The notes: generated from the letters alone by a model not told the origin. A DNA stretch of 64,000 bases from Rhodoferax sp. (GCA_008015235.1 SSFF01000009.1:1-64000); one strand, 5' to 3'. Positions 19,055-28,591 are shown, counted from the stretch's first letter. Made by a program: numbers and translations.

Positions 19055-20191
19055 TTATTGACCCGCCTTGACGATCTGGGCAGGAGTTCCTGCACGCACG
19101 GCGCCCAGGGTGCCTGATAGCACTGGCGTGTCCTGGGGGATTCCCTGAACGGCAGCATACGGCGCCCCTTGCCAGATGCTGCGCAGGGTCACTTCCACAG
19201 GCACGTGCTCAACTTTCCCGTCCTTGAATACTTGGACATAGGACTGGGGCTTGTCCGTGCGGATGGAGCCCAGAGGCAGTGCCAGTACCTTGTCGGCTTT
19301 GCCGGTATTCAACTGTCCCTGCACGAAAAGGCCTTGCCGCAGTTGCGCAGCGCCCTCGATGGACAGATAGGCGCTGACAGTGCGGGTGCTTGTGTTGGCA
19401 GTAGGGTTGATGCGGGCCACGCGGGCGCGAATGGTTTGATCGCTGCCGTCAAGTTGCAACTGCGCAGTCTGGCCTGGTCGAACCAGCAGGGATTCTGCGG
19501 CATTGAGGGCGGTTTCGAGCTCAAGTTTGTCGCCGTTGACGATCTCAACGATGCGCGCATCGATTCCCACGCGTTCACCCGGTTGAACCAGTCTTTGAGA
19601 AATCTGACCGCTGATGGGCGCGCGAACCAGCCCGTCTTCCAGTGTTTTTTGTGCAATGTCGGCACCAGATTGGGCTGCTTGGTAACTCGCCTGCGCACTG
19701 GCTAGCGATGCGGTCGACGTGTCGAGCGCAGTCTTGGAGATGAATCCTTGTTCCACCAGGGCACGGTTGTTCTCGAAGTTGCGCCGGGCAATGTCAAGTT
19801 GCCCTTTGGCTGATTCGGCCTGTTGTTGGGCTTGTTTCAAGCGAGCTAGGTACTCGGTGGGCTCGATGCGGGCCAGGATCTGCCCTGCCTTGACGAAGTC
19901 GCCTTCCCGAACCGTGAGATTTTGCAATTCACCGGCAACACGGGCTTTGACCACAGCCGACTCCGTGGCCTTCAGTGTGCCGGAAATGGCAATACCCACC
20001 GGTAGTTCCAACATTTGCACGGTATGTATATCGGATGGGTTGATGTTGAGAACGACTGCAGCTTTCAGGGTTGCCTGTTGCGCCTGTAGTGCGTCTTCCT
20101 TGGCTTTGCGGGCTTGAAGCAGGCGCGCAGTGCCGGTGCCCAGCAGCGCAATGGTGACTGCCGCTGCAGTCCATTTCATCCAGGGTTTCAT
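19055..20191 (-). CDS. RND efflux membrane fusion protein
   Basis: Periplasmic adaptor that links the RND pump to TolC. 378 residues with an N-terminal anchor (MKPWMKWTAAAVTIALLGTG), the lipoyl-like halves GISGTLKATESAVVKARVAGEL and LVRAPISGQIS, and a helical hairpin ~120-200. The start at 20191 overlaps the tetR stop (ATGA). No lipobox cysteine is present, so it is anchored by its helix. Confidence 0.9.
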   Translation of the reverse strand: MKPWMKWTAAAVTIALLGTGTARLLQARKAKEDALQAQQATLKAAVVLNINPSDIHTVQMLELPVGIAISGTLKATESAVVKARVAGELQNLTVREGDFVKAGQILARIEPTEYLARLKQAQQQAESAKGQLDIARRNFENNRALVEQGFISKTALDTSTASLASAQASYQAAQSGADIAQKTLEDGLVRAPISGQISQRLVQPGERVGIDARIVEIVNGDKLELETALNAAESLLVRPGQTAQLQLDGSDQTIRARVARINPTANTSTRTVSAYLSIEGAAQLRQGLFVQGQLNTGKADKVLALPLGSIRTDKPQSYVQVFKDGKVEHVPVEVTLRSIWQGAPYAAVQGIPQDTPVLSGTLGAVRAGTPAQIVKAGQ

Positions 20192-20862
20192 GGTCGTGTG
20201 GTGGAAGGTGCGGCCAGGCCGCGCAAAATGACTTCGGACTGGATGCGAAGGTAGTCCGACGGATCGATGTTGTGGGCCAGTTTGGAGCATGCCCCGAAAG
20301 AGTGCTTCCATGTGGCCAGGAACAGCATGGGGGTCAACAAAGTGTAGGTGCCGTAATGCAGGTCAATCGGCGCGAATTCACCGCTGTCAATCCCTCGCTG
20401 CAAAATGCGCTGGATCAACTGCGAACCAGGTTGTATGACCTCTTGCTCATAAAATTCAGCAAGTTCTGGAAAATTGCTGGCTTCGCTCATCATCAGCTTG
20501 ACAATGCCGGAGATGGGGCTGTTGCCGATGGTTTCCCACCATTGCATGAGAAACAGGCGTACCAAGTCGGCAGTGCTGCCTTGGTAGGCCTCAAAACGTG
20601 CATTCCATTCGGGAAACTGCCCCGAGATATTCTCCCGAACCACGGCCTTGAACAGCTCGTCTTTGCTGGAAAAGTACAGAAAGAGCGTGCCTTTGGATAC
20701 ACCTGCTCGGCGTGCCACTTCTTCGGCTCGCGTTGCAGCGAATCCTTTTTCCACAAACAATTGCAGTGCGGCTGCAAGAAGCTCGCCAGGACGGGCTTCT
20801 TTGCGGCGTTCACGTTTGGCGCGAACATTGGCTGCGATGGTGCATAAAGTGGTGGTAGGCAT
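20188..20862 (-). CDS. TetR-family repressor of the efflux cluster
   Basis: A 224-residue regulator. The helix-turn-helix lies at ~25-70: AALQLFVEKGFAATRAEEVARRAGVSKGTLFLYFSSKDELF. The C-terminal ligand domain resembles the TetR_C group found beside RND pumps. It overlaps the fusion protein gene by 4 bp, so repressor and pump are made together. A near-palindromic site 4 bp upstream of its start suggests autorepression. Confidence 0.9.
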   Translation of the reverse strand: MPTTTLCTIAANVRAKRERRKEARPGELLAAALQLFVEKGFAATRAEEVARRAGVSKGTLFLYFSSKDELFKAVVRENISGQFPEWNARFEAYQGSTADLVRLFLMQWWETIGNSPISGIVKLMMSEASNFPELAEFYEQEVIQPGSQLIQRILQRGIDSGEFAPIDLHYGTYTLLTPMLFLATWKHSFGACSKLAHNIDPSDYLRIQSEVILRGLAAPSTTRP

Positions 20863-20865
20863 AAT

Positions 20866-20885
20866 TAATGACCGATTGGTTATTA
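20866..20885. promoter_or_regulatory. Probable TetR operator
   Basis: TAATGACCGATTGGTTATTA is symmetric at 16 of 20 positions and lies directly upstream of the tetR start. The TGACC-N4-GGTTA pattern resembles operators of RND-linked TetR repressors. It would control the tetR-MFP-RND transcript and might also affect msrA on the other side. Confidence 0.65.
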
Positions 20886-20988
20886 GTTTATCGCCTGGTG
20901 AGCCGCAAAGTCAAACGAGTCTTGCAAAGTACGGTAAAGACTCATCTGGTGTGAGGCAGGGGGTGGGCGTTTGAAGGGTAGGAGGCCT

Positions 20989-21519
20989 ATGACTGAAGTG
21001 CTGGTTTTGGGTGGTGGGTGCTTTTGGTGTACCCATGCCGTGTTCAAGGAAGTGCGTGGTGTCCTTGCAGTCGAGTCGGGCTACTGCAACGGACATACGC
21101 CTGCACCGACTTACGAAGAAGTGTGCACGGGACGCAGCGGACACTGCGAAGTCGTCAAGCTGGTGTACGAGCCGGCAGAAGTCAGTTTGAAGGATTTGCT
21201 GGAGGTCTTCTTCCAGATTCACGACCCCACCACGCCGAATCGGCAAGGGCACGACATCGGAACCCAGTACCGTAGCGGGATTTATTGGACGCTCCCCGCA
21301 CAAGGTGAACAGGCGCAGCAGTTACTGCAGGCCTGGACCACACAGGGGTACTGGGATCAGCCCGTGGTGACCGAAATCGCTGCATTGGCCAATTACCACG
21401 CTGCTGAAGACTACCACCAGGATTTCTTCGCAAAGAATCCGGGGCAGGGGTATTGCCAGGCAGTGGCAGCGCCCAAAGTGGCCAAATTCCGCCACGCGTT
21501 TGCACGTCTAATGAAGTAG
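20989..21519 (+). CDS. msrA: Peptide-methionine (S)-S-oxide reductase
   Basis: Repairs oxidised methionine. 176 residues; the active-site GGCFWCTHAVF lies near residue 10-20, with YCNGHTPAPTYEEVCTGRSGHCE and HDPTTPNRQGHDIGTQYRS after it. The start at 20989 is chosen because TAGGAGGCCT precedes the ATG. It is divergent from tetR; the short intergenic DNA holds the TetR operator. Confidence 0.93.
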   Translation: MTEVLVLGGGCFWCTHAVFKEVRGVLAVESGYCNGHTPAPTYEEVCTGRSGHCEVVKLVYEPAEVSLKDLLEVFFQIHDPTTPNRQGHDIGTQYRSGIYWTLPAQGEQAQQLLQAWTTQGYWDQPVVTEIAALANYHAAEDYHQDFFAKNPGQGYCQAVAAPKVAKFRHAFARLMK

Positions 21520-21603
21520 TGGACATGCGACAAAGTAGCACCTGGGTGCATACTCTGTGCGGTAAAGATCGCCAAATGGACAACTGACGGGTTAGACTGC
21601 GCC

Positions 21604-23376
21604 ATGGCCGTGAAAGAGAACAGCAAAGGGTTGTTGTCCAGGGTTGCCAATCTGATTCGCAAGGATGACAAAGAGACATCCGACAGCGAGGAGTCCCGGC
21701 AAGATCGAGGCGCTGACACCACCCAGGAAGCATTGAAAGCCCGCGTGGAGCAAAAACGCCGTGACGACATCATCCGTCGACGCGAGTTTGACCATTTGCG
21801 CAAAATTCGCTCCAACGGCATTGTTACCAGCAGCTATGTGGCGGGCAAATCGCAGGTCTACCAAAGCAGTGGCGGCTACCAAGAGCAAGAGCGCCACAAT
21901 ACGGTGCAGAAGATCAACGACATCGAGGCACAGATGTCACGCAATTGGTGGACACGAAAAGGCGAGGAAACGCCGTCCCACTTGCTGCCTACACGCCCCC
22001 TCCCACTGCACGCATCCAAGCCCGCTACCAGCAAGCCAGTGATTGCCAGCGTGCGCATGGGCGCAGACGATCCACCTGAAGGTACGGATTTGCTGGATGG
22101 TTTCGAATTCGCCACTGCTGCCCCGGGAACGGGTGCATCAGCGTCCAAGTCTGTGAGTTTGGATGTGACGCACGCACAGGCGTTCAAACCGTCGGGCCAC
22201 GACCCGGTGGTGATAGGTTTTGTGCCGTCTGTGTCGGCGGCATTGGACAGTGGCATCAGCGGGTTCTCCAATTCCAAGCTGATTTCGATTGAGATGGGCG
22301 TTACCTTGGGCGACCCGAACCTGCAGGAGGCTTCGATCCGTTTTGCAGAAGGTGACTCAGCCGGGGCGCTGGTTTTGCTGGAGCAGGGCTATGCTGCCCC
22401 GGATACCCGCGAAGAGGCTGTGCAGGTATATGCTGGCGCCATTTTTGACCTGCACCGCTCCACGGGAAACAAAGACGCCTTTGACCACTTTGCACTGGCC
22501 TATGCAGAGCGCTTTGGTACCAGCCCGCCGGAATGGGCCTGTCTGCCTGATTTACTCAAGTCCAAACGTGCGCATGGTGGTGGACCGCGTGCCGAGCTCC
22601 GCTCGGACGAATGGGTCTGCCCGGCCACGCTTACAGCAGATGGGTTGCAGCAGTTGAATCAGTTGGCACTGCGCACCAGCGGCACGGTTCACGTGCATTG
22701 GGATGGGTTGCAGCAGTTTGCCGATGATGTGGCGAGTCCCTTTGCCGACATGCTGGCCCGTTGGGCGTCCAAGCCGCTGGACCTGGGCTTTTCCGGCGTT
22801 CCCATGTTGCTCAAGGCCCTGAAGGCCAGGACACCGGGGGGCGATGTGCGTACCGACCAGGCCTGGTGGCGACTGCGTCTGAATGCCTACCGTGTGCTGG
22901 GAATGCTGGATGAGTTTGAGCAGGTGGCGCTCGACTTCTGCATGGTGTATGAACTGTCGCCACCTTCGTGGGAGGCGCCGGTGTGCCAGTGCTCTCACGA
23001 AATGGCCGTGTCTGATGGCGCAGCATTGTCCGAAACCCAGGTGCCCGATTTTGACAACTCACGCGCATCGGTGTTCGGCTTGCTGTCGGCCAGTGAATCC
23101 GACGTGGTCGAAATCGACGGCGAAGTGCTCGGAGATGCGGACAGTGCCCTGGCTGCGCTGCGCGATGGTGCCAAGGGTAGCCACCAGTTGGTGGTGTCCT
23201 GCAGTCTGCTTATACGGGTGGACTTCGCGGCGGCGGGCAGCATCTTGAACTGGGTCGCTAACCTGGAGTCGCAGGGCTGTCATGTGCAGTTTCAGGATCT
23301 GTCCCGTCTGGTTGCGGCATTTTTCAATGTCATTGGTATCAACGACCACGCCAGTGTCGTACTGCGCGCCCGCTAG
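21604..23376 (+). CDS. Cytoplasmic TPR/STAS-domain protein, duplicated architecture
   Basis: A 590-residue protein without signal or TM. The N-terminal ~230 residues are charged and low in order. Then comes a TPR-like segment (~240-315, ending FALAYAERFGTSPPEWACLP), a STAS-like segment (~335-405, GTVHVHWDGLQQFADD), a second TPR-like segment (~416-456, ending LDFCMVYELSPPSWEAPVC) and a second STAS-like segment (~495-588, HQLVVSCSLLIRVDFAAAG). The two PP-E/S-W ends show the halves are related by duplication. FimV-type C-terminal repeats and MlaB-type STAS folds are the closest resemblances. The function is unknown. A DUF3299 gene follows by 18 bp. Confidence 0.7.
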   Translation: MAVKENSKGLLSRVANLIRKDDKETSDSEESRQDRGADTTQEALKARVEQKRRDDIIRRREFDHLRKIRSNGIVTSSYVAGKSQVYQSSGGYQEQERHNTVQKINDIEAQMSRNWWTRKGEETPSHLLPTRPLPLHASKPATSKPVIASVRMGADDPPEGTDLLDGFEFATAAPGTGASASKSVSLDVTHAQAFKPSGHDPVVIGFVPSVSAALDSGISGFSNSKLISIEMGVTLGDPNLQEASIRFAEGDSAGALVLLEQGYAAPDTREEAVQVYAGAIFDLHRSTGNKDAFDHFALAYAERFGTSPPEWACLPDLLKSKRAHGGGPRAELRSDEWVCPATLTADGLQQLNQLALRTSGTVHVHWDGLQQFADDVASPFADMLARWASKPLDLGFSGVPMLLKALKARTPGGDVRTDQAWWRLRLNAYRVLGMLDEFEQVALDFCMVYELSPPSWEAPVCQCSHEMAVSDGAALSETQVPDFDNSRASVFGLLSASESDVVEIDGEVLGDADSALAALRDGAKGSHQLVVSCSLLIRVDFAAAGSILNWVANLESQGCHVQFQDLSRLVAAFFNVIGINDHASVVLRAR

Positions 23377-23394
23377 GGCGGAAGGATCCTCGCT

Positions 23395-23895
23395 ATGCTA
23401 GGTCGCTGGTGCTTTATTTTTCTCATGGCATTTGTGTTGGTTGCCCAAGCGCAAATGGCCAGCACGACGGGGGCACCACTGGGTAGCGGGGCTGGTGTGC
23501 ACAGCCCCAACAGCCCCTTCAAGCCCTTGCAGGAGCGTGCGGATGTGCTGTCGTGGAACTTTCTCACGGCAGTCAAGACCAAGAACGTCAAAAACCGCTT
23601 GCTGCCGGTATTCCCCGCCGACATCCAGGCCCTGAACAAGAAAAAGCAGCGTGTCCAGGGCTTCATGATGCCCTTGGAACCAGGGGAGAGCCAGAAGCAC
23701 TTCCTGCTCAGTTCGGTGCCCTTGACCTGTTCGTTTTGCGTTCCCGGCGGTCCTGAAAGCATGGTGGAGGTCAAGACCAAGACCGCGGTGAAGTACAGCA
23801 TGGAAGCCGTGGTGGTGGAGGGCACGTTTGCGGTGCTGGAGGATGATCCCTACGGTCTGTACTACCGCATGACCGACGCGACACCGGTCAAATAG
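23395..23895 (+). CDS. Secreted DUF3299 protein
   Basis: A 166-residue exported protein with a signal peptide (MLGRWCFIFLMAFVLVAQAQ, cleavage near 18-20). The core QGFMMPLEPGESQKHFLL...VPLTCSFCVPGGPESMVEVK carries a C-x-x-C pair and is typical of DUF3299. The family has no firm function; members often sit near transporters or metal-related genes. It is close behind the TPR/STAS gene, probably the same transcript. Confidence 0.75.
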   Translation: MLGRWCFIFLMAFVLVAQAQMASTTGAPLGSGAGVHSPNSPFKPLQERADVLSWNFLTAVKTKNVKNRLLPVFPADIQALNKKKQRVQGFMMPLEPGESQKHFLLSSVPLTCSFCVPGGPESMVEVKTKTAVKYSMEAVVVEGTFAVLEDDPYGLYYRMTDATPVK

Positions 23896-23939
23896 TCTTC
23901 GTGTACAGCCTGCAGGAGCGGGCGGCCGGTATGAAAATG

Positions 23940-23953
23940 TTGATGTGCATCAA
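23940..23953. promoter_or_regulatory. FNR/ANR box
   Basis: TTGATGTGCATCAA matches the TTGAT-N4-ATCAA consensus perfectly and lies ~100 bp upstream of the small DUF3149 gene. It suggests activation or repression in low oxygen by an FNR-family regulator. No such regulator gene of the classical type is in the window. Confidence 0.7.
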
Positions 23954-24054
23954 TAAAATTACCGGCCTGGAATAACCGCATAAGTTCAAAGGGTTTACAC
24001 TGCCCAAGCTGCGTTAGTGGCTTGTTCGGTTTTTTTCATTCAAGGAAGTACCTC

Positions 24055-24201
24055 ATGAAAGCAATGGTTGACCTCTTTTCCACCGACTATGGTTTGGGCA
24101 GTCTGGCGGTGATCGTTTTTGTCATCGGTATGGGCTTTTGGTTCAACGCTTTCTTCAAGCGCAAGATGGCAGAAGACGCCAAAGCGGCGGAACAGAAATA
24201 A
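24055..24201 (+). CDS. Small single-helix membrane protein, DUF3149
   Basis: A 48-residue protein: MKAMVDLFSTDYGLGSLAVI, a membrane helix of about 22 residues (LAVIVFVIGMGFWFNAFF), then a charged tail KRKMAEDAKAAEQK facing the cytoplasm. The leader AAGGAAGTACCTC gives a ribosome site. The pattern fits DUF3149, small proteins of betaproteobacteria with unknown role. The FNR box upstream and a strong terminator just after it show it is a transcription unit of its own. Confidence 0.75.
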   Translation: MKAMVDLFSTDYGLGSLAVIVFVIGMGFWFNAFFKRKMAEDAKAAEQK

Positions 24202-24204
24202 GAC

Positions 24205-24229
24205 AAGGGCGCACCAGGCGCCCTTTTTT
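24205..24229 (+). terminator. Rho-independent terminator after the DUF3149 gene
   Basis: AAGGGCGC (24205-24212) pairs with GCGCCCTT (24218-24225) over a 5-base loop and runs into six T. It also lies near the 3' end of pdxH on the other strand. Confidence 0.85.
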
Positions 24230-24251
24230 ATGCGCGATGCCTGGGTGCGTT

Positions 24252-24902
24252 TTACGGTGCCAGGCGCTCGCGCTCCCAGGTGGCGGACGCACTGGACGAC
24301 TGCAGGCGGTAGCGCAGCCGGTCGTGCAGGCGGCTCTTGCGGCCTTGCCAGAATTCCCATTGGTCGGGTACCAAGCGGTAGCCACCCCAGTGCGGCGGGC
24401 GCGGTGGCTGCAGCATGAATTTGGCACCGTACTTGGCGGCGTTCGCCACCAGCACACTGCGGTTGGAGATGACCTGGCTTTGGGGCGAGGCCCAGGCGCC
24501 GATGCGCGAGTCCAGTGGGCGGCTGTCAAAATAGGCATCGCTTTCTTCGGCGCTCACCTTTTCCACCCGGCCTTCAATGCGCACCACGCGTTCCAGCTCA
24601 ACCCAGTGGAACTGCAATGCTGCAAACGGATTGCCCGCCAGCGCCAGCCCTTTGCGGCTTTCGTAATTGGTGAACCAAGTAATGCCGCGCGCATCAAATC
24701 CCTTGATCAACACGATGCGGGTGGAAGGGCGCAACTGGTGGTCCACCGTGGCCAGGGTCATGGCATTGGGTTCGGGTACCTGTGCGGCCACCGCTTCGTT
24801 GAACCATTGTTCAAACTGCTGCAGGGGTGCGGCATGGGACGCATCTTCGCTCAGCTCGGCGCGTTCGTAGCTTTTTCTCAGGGAGGCAATGTCGGTATGC
24901 AT
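24252..24902 (-). CDS. pdxH: Pyridoxamine 5'-phosphate oxidase
   Basis: FMN enzyme that makes pyridoxal 5'-phosphate. 216 residues, the normal size, with [23 protein letters not shown] (FMN site, ~58-80), [39 protein letters not shown] and the C-terminal [15 protein letters not shown] that binds substrate. It is a single gene, convergent with the DUF3149 gene. Confidence 0.94.
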   Translation of the reverse strand: MHTDIASLRKSYERAELSEDASHAAPLQQFEQWFNEAVAAQVPEPNAMTLATVDHQLRPSTRIVLIKGFDARGITWFTNYESRKGLALAGNPFAALQFHWVELERVVRIEGRVEKVSAEESDAYFDSRPLDSRIGAWASPQSQVISNRSVLVANAAKYGAKFMLQPPRPPHWGGYRLVPDQWEFWQGRKSRLHDRLRYRLQSSSASATWERERLAP

Positions 24903-25005
24903 GGCGCCAGTATAGGCAGTTGACTAGGACGGGGCGGTGGAGTTGGTACCCATTTGGTAACCCCGGAGGGTTCACTTACCGCATGAAACTGGTTACCATT
25001 AATCA

Positions 25006-25020
25006 TGTAATTTTGTTACA
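25006..25020. promoter_or_regulatory. HexR-like operator before edd
   Basis: TGTAATTTTGTTACA is a near-perfect palindrome (TGTAA-N5-TTACA) 11 bp before the edd start. Established HexR sites in proteobacteria have this TGTAAT...ATTACA form and control Entner-Doudoroff genes. A hexR gene is not in this window, so the link is by motif only. Confidence 0.6.
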
Positions 25021-25031
25021 AGGTTCTGACC

Positions 25032-26918
25032 ATGGCAGTCTCATCCCCCGGTTCTTCTCCTGTTGCAGTGCACCCTGTAGTGCAGGCCGTCACCGCGCGC
25101 ATCCGCCAACGCAGTGCGCCAACGCGCACGGCCTACCTGGAGCGGGTCGATGCCATGGCGGCCCGGCCTGCAGGCAACCAGCGTCTGGGCTGCGCCAACG
25201 TGGCCCATGCCTTTGCGGCCATGCCCGACGCGCAAAAGCGGCAGGTCTCGGGGCTGGACAAGATCGCCGTGGCCGTGCAGCGACCACCCCACATCGGGGT
25301 CATTACGGCCTACAACGACATGCTCTCGGCCCACGCTCCCTACCAGTCCTACCCGCAGACCATCAAGGACGAGGCTGCACGCTGCGGCGCGACCGCCCAG
25401 GTGGCTGGCGGCGTGCCCGCCATGTGCGATGGCGTGACCCAGGGTACGCCCGGTATGGAACTGAGCCTGTTCAGCCGTGATGTGATTGCCATGGCCACGG
25501 CAGTCGGGCTCAGCCACGATGTGTTTGACTGTGCCCTGATGCTGGGCGTGTGCGACAAGATCGTTCCTGGTCTGCTGATCGGTGCCCTGCAGTTTGGGCA
25601 CCTGCCCACAGTGTTCGTGCCGGCTGGACCCATGTCCTCGGGGCTTTCCAACAGCGACAAGGCCAAGGTGCGCGAGCAGGCCGCACAGGGTCTGGTCGGT
25701 CGCGATGCGCTGCTGGTCGCGGAGTCGGCGGCCTACCACGGCGAAGGCACCTGCACCTTCTACGGCACCGCCAACAGCAACCAGATGCTGCTCGAAGCCA
25801 TGGGCCTGCACGTGCCCGGTAGTGCCTTCATCCACCCCCACGCCCTGTCGCGCGAGGCGCTCACACGCGAAGCCGTGCGCACGGTGCTGGGCCAGTCGGC
25901 CGGGTCGCCCTCCGTGCCGGTGGCTCCGATTGGCCATGTGGTCGATGAGCGTGCCATCGTCAACGCCATGGTGGCCCTGCTGGCCACGGGCGGATCGACC
26001 AACCACCTGATCCATTGGGTGGCCGTGGCACGGGCCGCTGGCATCGTGATCGACTGGGACGACTTTTCCGAACTCTCTGATGTGGTGCCCTTGCTGGCGC
26101 GCGTCTACCCCAATGGCACGGCCGATGTGAACCAGTTCCAGGCGGCCGGTGGTCCCGGATTCATCATCCATGAACTGCTGGGTGCAGGAATCATGCATGC
26201 CGATGTGTGCACCGTGCGTCCGGGTGGCTTGCGCGAGTACACCGCCATTCCGGCGGTCGATGCTGGCAGCGGCGCACTGCAGTGGACACCCGCCGACACT
26301 AGCCGCGACGAAACCGTGGTGCGCCCGGTGGCCAATCCGTTCAGTCCCACTGGCGGACTCAAGCTCCTGGCAGGTGAACTGGGGCGCAGCGTCATCAAGG
26401 TATCGGCGGTTCCAACCGAGCGCCATGTGGTGCAGGCTCCCTGCCGCGTGTTCGATTCCCAAGAGGCTTTGCTACAGGCCTTCAAAAACGGTGAACTCGA
26501 GCGCGACGTGGTCTGCGTGGTGCGCTGGCAGGGCCCACAGGCCAATGGCATGCCCGAGCTGCACAAGCTCACCCCGCCACTGGCGGTGTTGCAGGGCAAA
26601 GGCTTCCAGGTGGCCTTGGTGACCGATGGCCGCATGAGCGGGGCATCAGGCAAGGTGCCAGCGGCCATCCATGTGTCGCCCGAAGCCGCAGTCGGCGGTC
26701 CTTTGGCCAAGGTGTGTGACGGCGATTTGATTCGCCTGGACGCTACCACAGGCAGCCTGCAGGTCTTGGTCGATGCCGCCGAGTGGGCCAACCGCCCCGT
26801 GGCCGTCATGCCCGAAGCCCTGCGCGCGGCCAATGCCGTGGGCCTGGGCCGCGAACTGTTCAGCGGCATGCGGCGTAACGCCTTGGCTGCAGAAGAGGGC
26901 GCCTGTACCTGGCTCTGA
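25032..26918 (+). CDS. edd: Phosphogluconate dehydratase
   Basis: Turns 6-phosphogluconate into KDPG, the first step specific to the Entner-Doudoroff path. 628 residues of the IlvD/Edd family; seen are [33 protein letters not shown] and [11 protein letters not shown] with Fe-S cysteines, [10 protein letters not shown], and [23 protein letters not shown] near the end. Start at 25032 follows the HexR-like site closely. eda follows by 39 bp. Confidence 0.95.
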   Translation: MAVSSPGSSPVAVHPVVQAVTARIRQRSAPTRTAYLERVDAMAARPAGNQRLGCANVAHAFAAMPDAQKRQVSGLDKIAVAVQRPPHIGVITAYNDMLSAHAPYQSYPQTIKDEAARCGATAQVAGGVPAMCDGVTQGTPGMELSLFSRDVIAMATAVGLSHDVFDCALMLGVCDKIVPGLLIGALQFGHLPTVFVPAGPMSSGLSNSDKAKVREQAAQGLVGRDALLVAESAAYHGEGTCTFYGTANSNQMLLEAMGLHVPGSAFIHPHALSREALTREAVRTVLGQSAGSPSVPVAPIGHVVDERAIVNAMVALLATGGSTNHLIHWVAVARAAGIVIDWDDFSELSDVVPLLARVYPNGTADVNQFQAAGGPGFIIHELLGAGIMHADVCTVRPGGLREYTAIPAVDAGSGALQWTPADTSRDETVVRPVANPFSPTGGLKLLAGELGRSVIKVSAVPTERHVVQAPCRVFDSQEALLQAFKNGELERDVVCVVRWQGPQANGMPELHKLTPPLAVLQGKGFQVALVTDGRMSGASGKVPAAIHVSPEAAVGGPLAKVCDGDLIRLDATTGSLQVLVDAAEWANRPVAVMPEALRAANAVGLGRELFSGMRRNALAAEEGACTWL

Positions 26919-26957
26919 CCGCTTAGGGCTGTAATCTGTACAAAACGAGACCCAACC

Positions 26958-27593
26958 ATGACTCAAAAATTGACCGCCTTGCAAGTGATGCAAGACGCCC
27001 CCGTGATTCCTGTGATCGTCCTCAATGACGTGGCACACGCCGTGCCCATGGCCCAGGCGCTGGTCGCTGGTGGTGTACGCATGCTGGAGATCACCCTGCG
27101 TACGCCCCAGGCCCTGGCCTGCATGGAAGCCATTGCCAAGGCGGTGCCCGAAGCCGTGGTCGGCGCCGGCACTGTGCGCAGCCAGGCCGATGCCCGTGCA
27201 GCGGCCAATGCAGGTGCCCGCTTTGCCGTGAGCCCCGGTTACACCAGCGCCGTGGGCCAAGCCTGCCGCGACCTGGGCCTGTCGCTCCTGCCCGGCGTGT
27301 CTACCGGCAGCGAAATCATGATGGCGCAAGAGGACGGTTTTAGCGAACTCAAGTTTTTCCCCGCCATGCAGGCCGGTGGCCCTGCCATGCTCAAGGCCTG
27401 GGCGGGCCCGTTTTTCGATGTACGCTTCTGTCCCACCGGCGGGGTGACGGAGGGCAATGCCACTGAGCTGCTGGCGCTGCCCAACGTGGTTTGTGTGGGA
27501 GGCTCCTGGCTGGTGCCGCAGGACGCAATGGCGCAGGGTGACTGGGCGCGCATCACGGCCCTGGCGGCGCAAAGCCGTAGGCTCAAGGTTTGA
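26958..27593 (+). CDS. eda: KDPG aldolase (2-keto-3-deoxy-6-phosphogluconate aldolase)
   Basis: Splits KDPG into pyruvate and glyceraldehyde 3-phosphate. 211 residues of a class I aldolase barrel: [32 protein letters not shown] with the catalytic glutamate, VGAGTVRS, and the Schiff-base lysine in [24 protein letters not shown] at 26930-26942, just before the gene, is a weaker HexR-like half-site, so eda might have its own promoter as well as read-through from edd. A dispersed repeat follows the stop. Confidence 0.95.
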   Translation: MTQKLTALQVMQDAPVIPVIVLNDVAHAVPMAQALVAGGVRMLEITLRTPQALACMEAIAKAVPEAVVGAGTVRSQADARAAANAGARFAVSPGYTSAVGQACRDLGLSLLPGVSTGSEIMMAQEDGFSELKFFPAMQAGGPAMLKAWAGPFFDVRFCPTGGVTEGNATELLALPNVVCVGGSWLVPQDAMAQGDWARITALAAQSRRLKV

Positions 27594-27610
27594 GGCTATT
27601 TATGGCATCA

Positions 27611-27654
27611 GCCCGCATGGAAATTGCGTAAGTAGCTACATTTTTTGTAGCAAC
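27611..27654 (+). repeat. Dispersed ~44 bp repeat, copy 4 (reference copy)
   Basis: GCCCGCATGGAA, then ATTGCGTAAGTAGCTACA, then TTTTTTGTAGCAAC. The GCTACA/TGTAGC arms form a hairpin with a T-rich loop. It lies between the convergent ends of eda and the DUF1569 gene and abuts the TAG stop of the latter. It may double as a terminator structure. Confidence 0.85.
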
Positions 27655-28166
27655 TAACGGATCAGAATTTCTTCCTGGTGGTTGGCGATGTGCAGCACGT
27701 GGGCCTGGGCGAACGCACTCTTGCTGAGCGCGCCATAGGCAAAGTGGGGCTGGAGTGCGCCGGTGTGGGCATCAAAGCGTAGCAAGGTGGCACGCAGGCG
27801 CTGGGCTGCGGGTTTCCAGTCGCCTTGCATCGCCAAGGCCGGGGCGCCGGGAATCGGTTCCGCCAGCCCGTGGTTCATCCGTCCACGCCACTGGAACACG
27901 GCAAAGGCCGCCGCGCCCACGGTGGACTGGAACAAGGCGCTCTTGGGTTGCGGGAAACCGTCCAGGCTCATCTCCACACTCTGGGCCATGTGCTCCATGA
28001 CGGCGACCAGGGGCCAGGTGCCGGTGCTGCGCACCTCCTGGGCCTGGGCCAAGGTGTCGAGCCATTGCAGTACCTGGGGAATGGACTGTAAGGCGGGGGC
28101 AGAGGATGCATGGACCATACCGGCTCCTATGGCAAGGCTGGAAACAAGAAAATGGCGGCGTTGCAT
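27654..28166 (-). CDS. Tat-exported DUF1569 (DinB-like) protein
   Basis: 170 residues with a twin-arginine leader ([21 protein letters not shown]). The body has [22 protein letters not shown] and a C-terminal [17 protein letters not shown], whose histidines are spaced like the metal ligands of DinB/DUF1569 four-helix proteins. Substrate unknown. It lies 14 bp downstream of gloA on the same strand. Confidence 0.72.
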   Translation of the reverse strand: MQRRHFLVSSLAIGAGMVHASSAPALQSIPQVLQWLDTLAQAQEVRSTGTWPLVAVMEHMAQSVEMSLDGFPQPKSALFQSTVGAAAFAVFQWRGRMNHGLAEPIPGAPALAMQGDWKPAAQRLRATLLRFDAHTGALQPHFAYGALSKSAFAQAHVLHIANHQEEILIR

Positions 28167-28180
28167 GGGACTTTGGGCTG

Positions 28181-28591
28181 TCAGCGCAGATTGGTGGGCG
28201 CAGCGTTCTCAGCGCGCTGTATCAGTTCGATCTTGTAGCCATCCGGGTCGGTGACGAAGGCAATTACGGTGGTGCCGCCTTTGACAGGCCCGGCCTCGCG
28301 GGTGACATTGCCGCCAGCGGCCTTGATTTTTTCCACTGCGGCATAGGCATCGGGCACCCCCAGGGCAATGTGGCCGTAGGCCGTGCCCAGTTCATAGCTG
28401 TCTACGCCCCAGTTGTAAGTGAGTTCCAACTCGGCATGTTCGGGGTTGTTACCGTAGCCCAGGAAAGCCAGGGAGTAGTGGTATTCGGGGTTTTCCGAGC
28501 TGCGCAGCAAGCGCATGCCCAGTACCTGGGTGTAGAAATCGATGGAGCGTTGCAGGTTGCCCACCCGCAGCATGGTGTGAAGAATTCGCAT
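28181..28591 (-). CDS. gloA: Lactoylglutathione lyase (glyoxalase I)
   Basis: Converts the methylglyoxal-glutathione adduct to lactoylglutathione. 136 residues; metal ligands fit His5 in MRILHTML, Glu in [10 protein letters not shown] (~57), His in AYGHIALGV (~75) and Glu in GYKIELIQR (~123). The start at 28591 is chosen for MRILHTML; an ATG three codons upstream (MARMRIL) is possible. It is divergent from hutH. Confidence 0.93.
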   Translation of the reverse strand: MRILHTMLRVGNLQRSIDFYTQVLGMRLLRSSENPEYHYSLAFLGYGNNPEHAELELTYNWGVDSYELGTAYGHIALGVPDAYAAVEKIKAAGGNVTREAGPVKGGTTVIAFVTDPDGYKIELIQRAENAAPTNLR

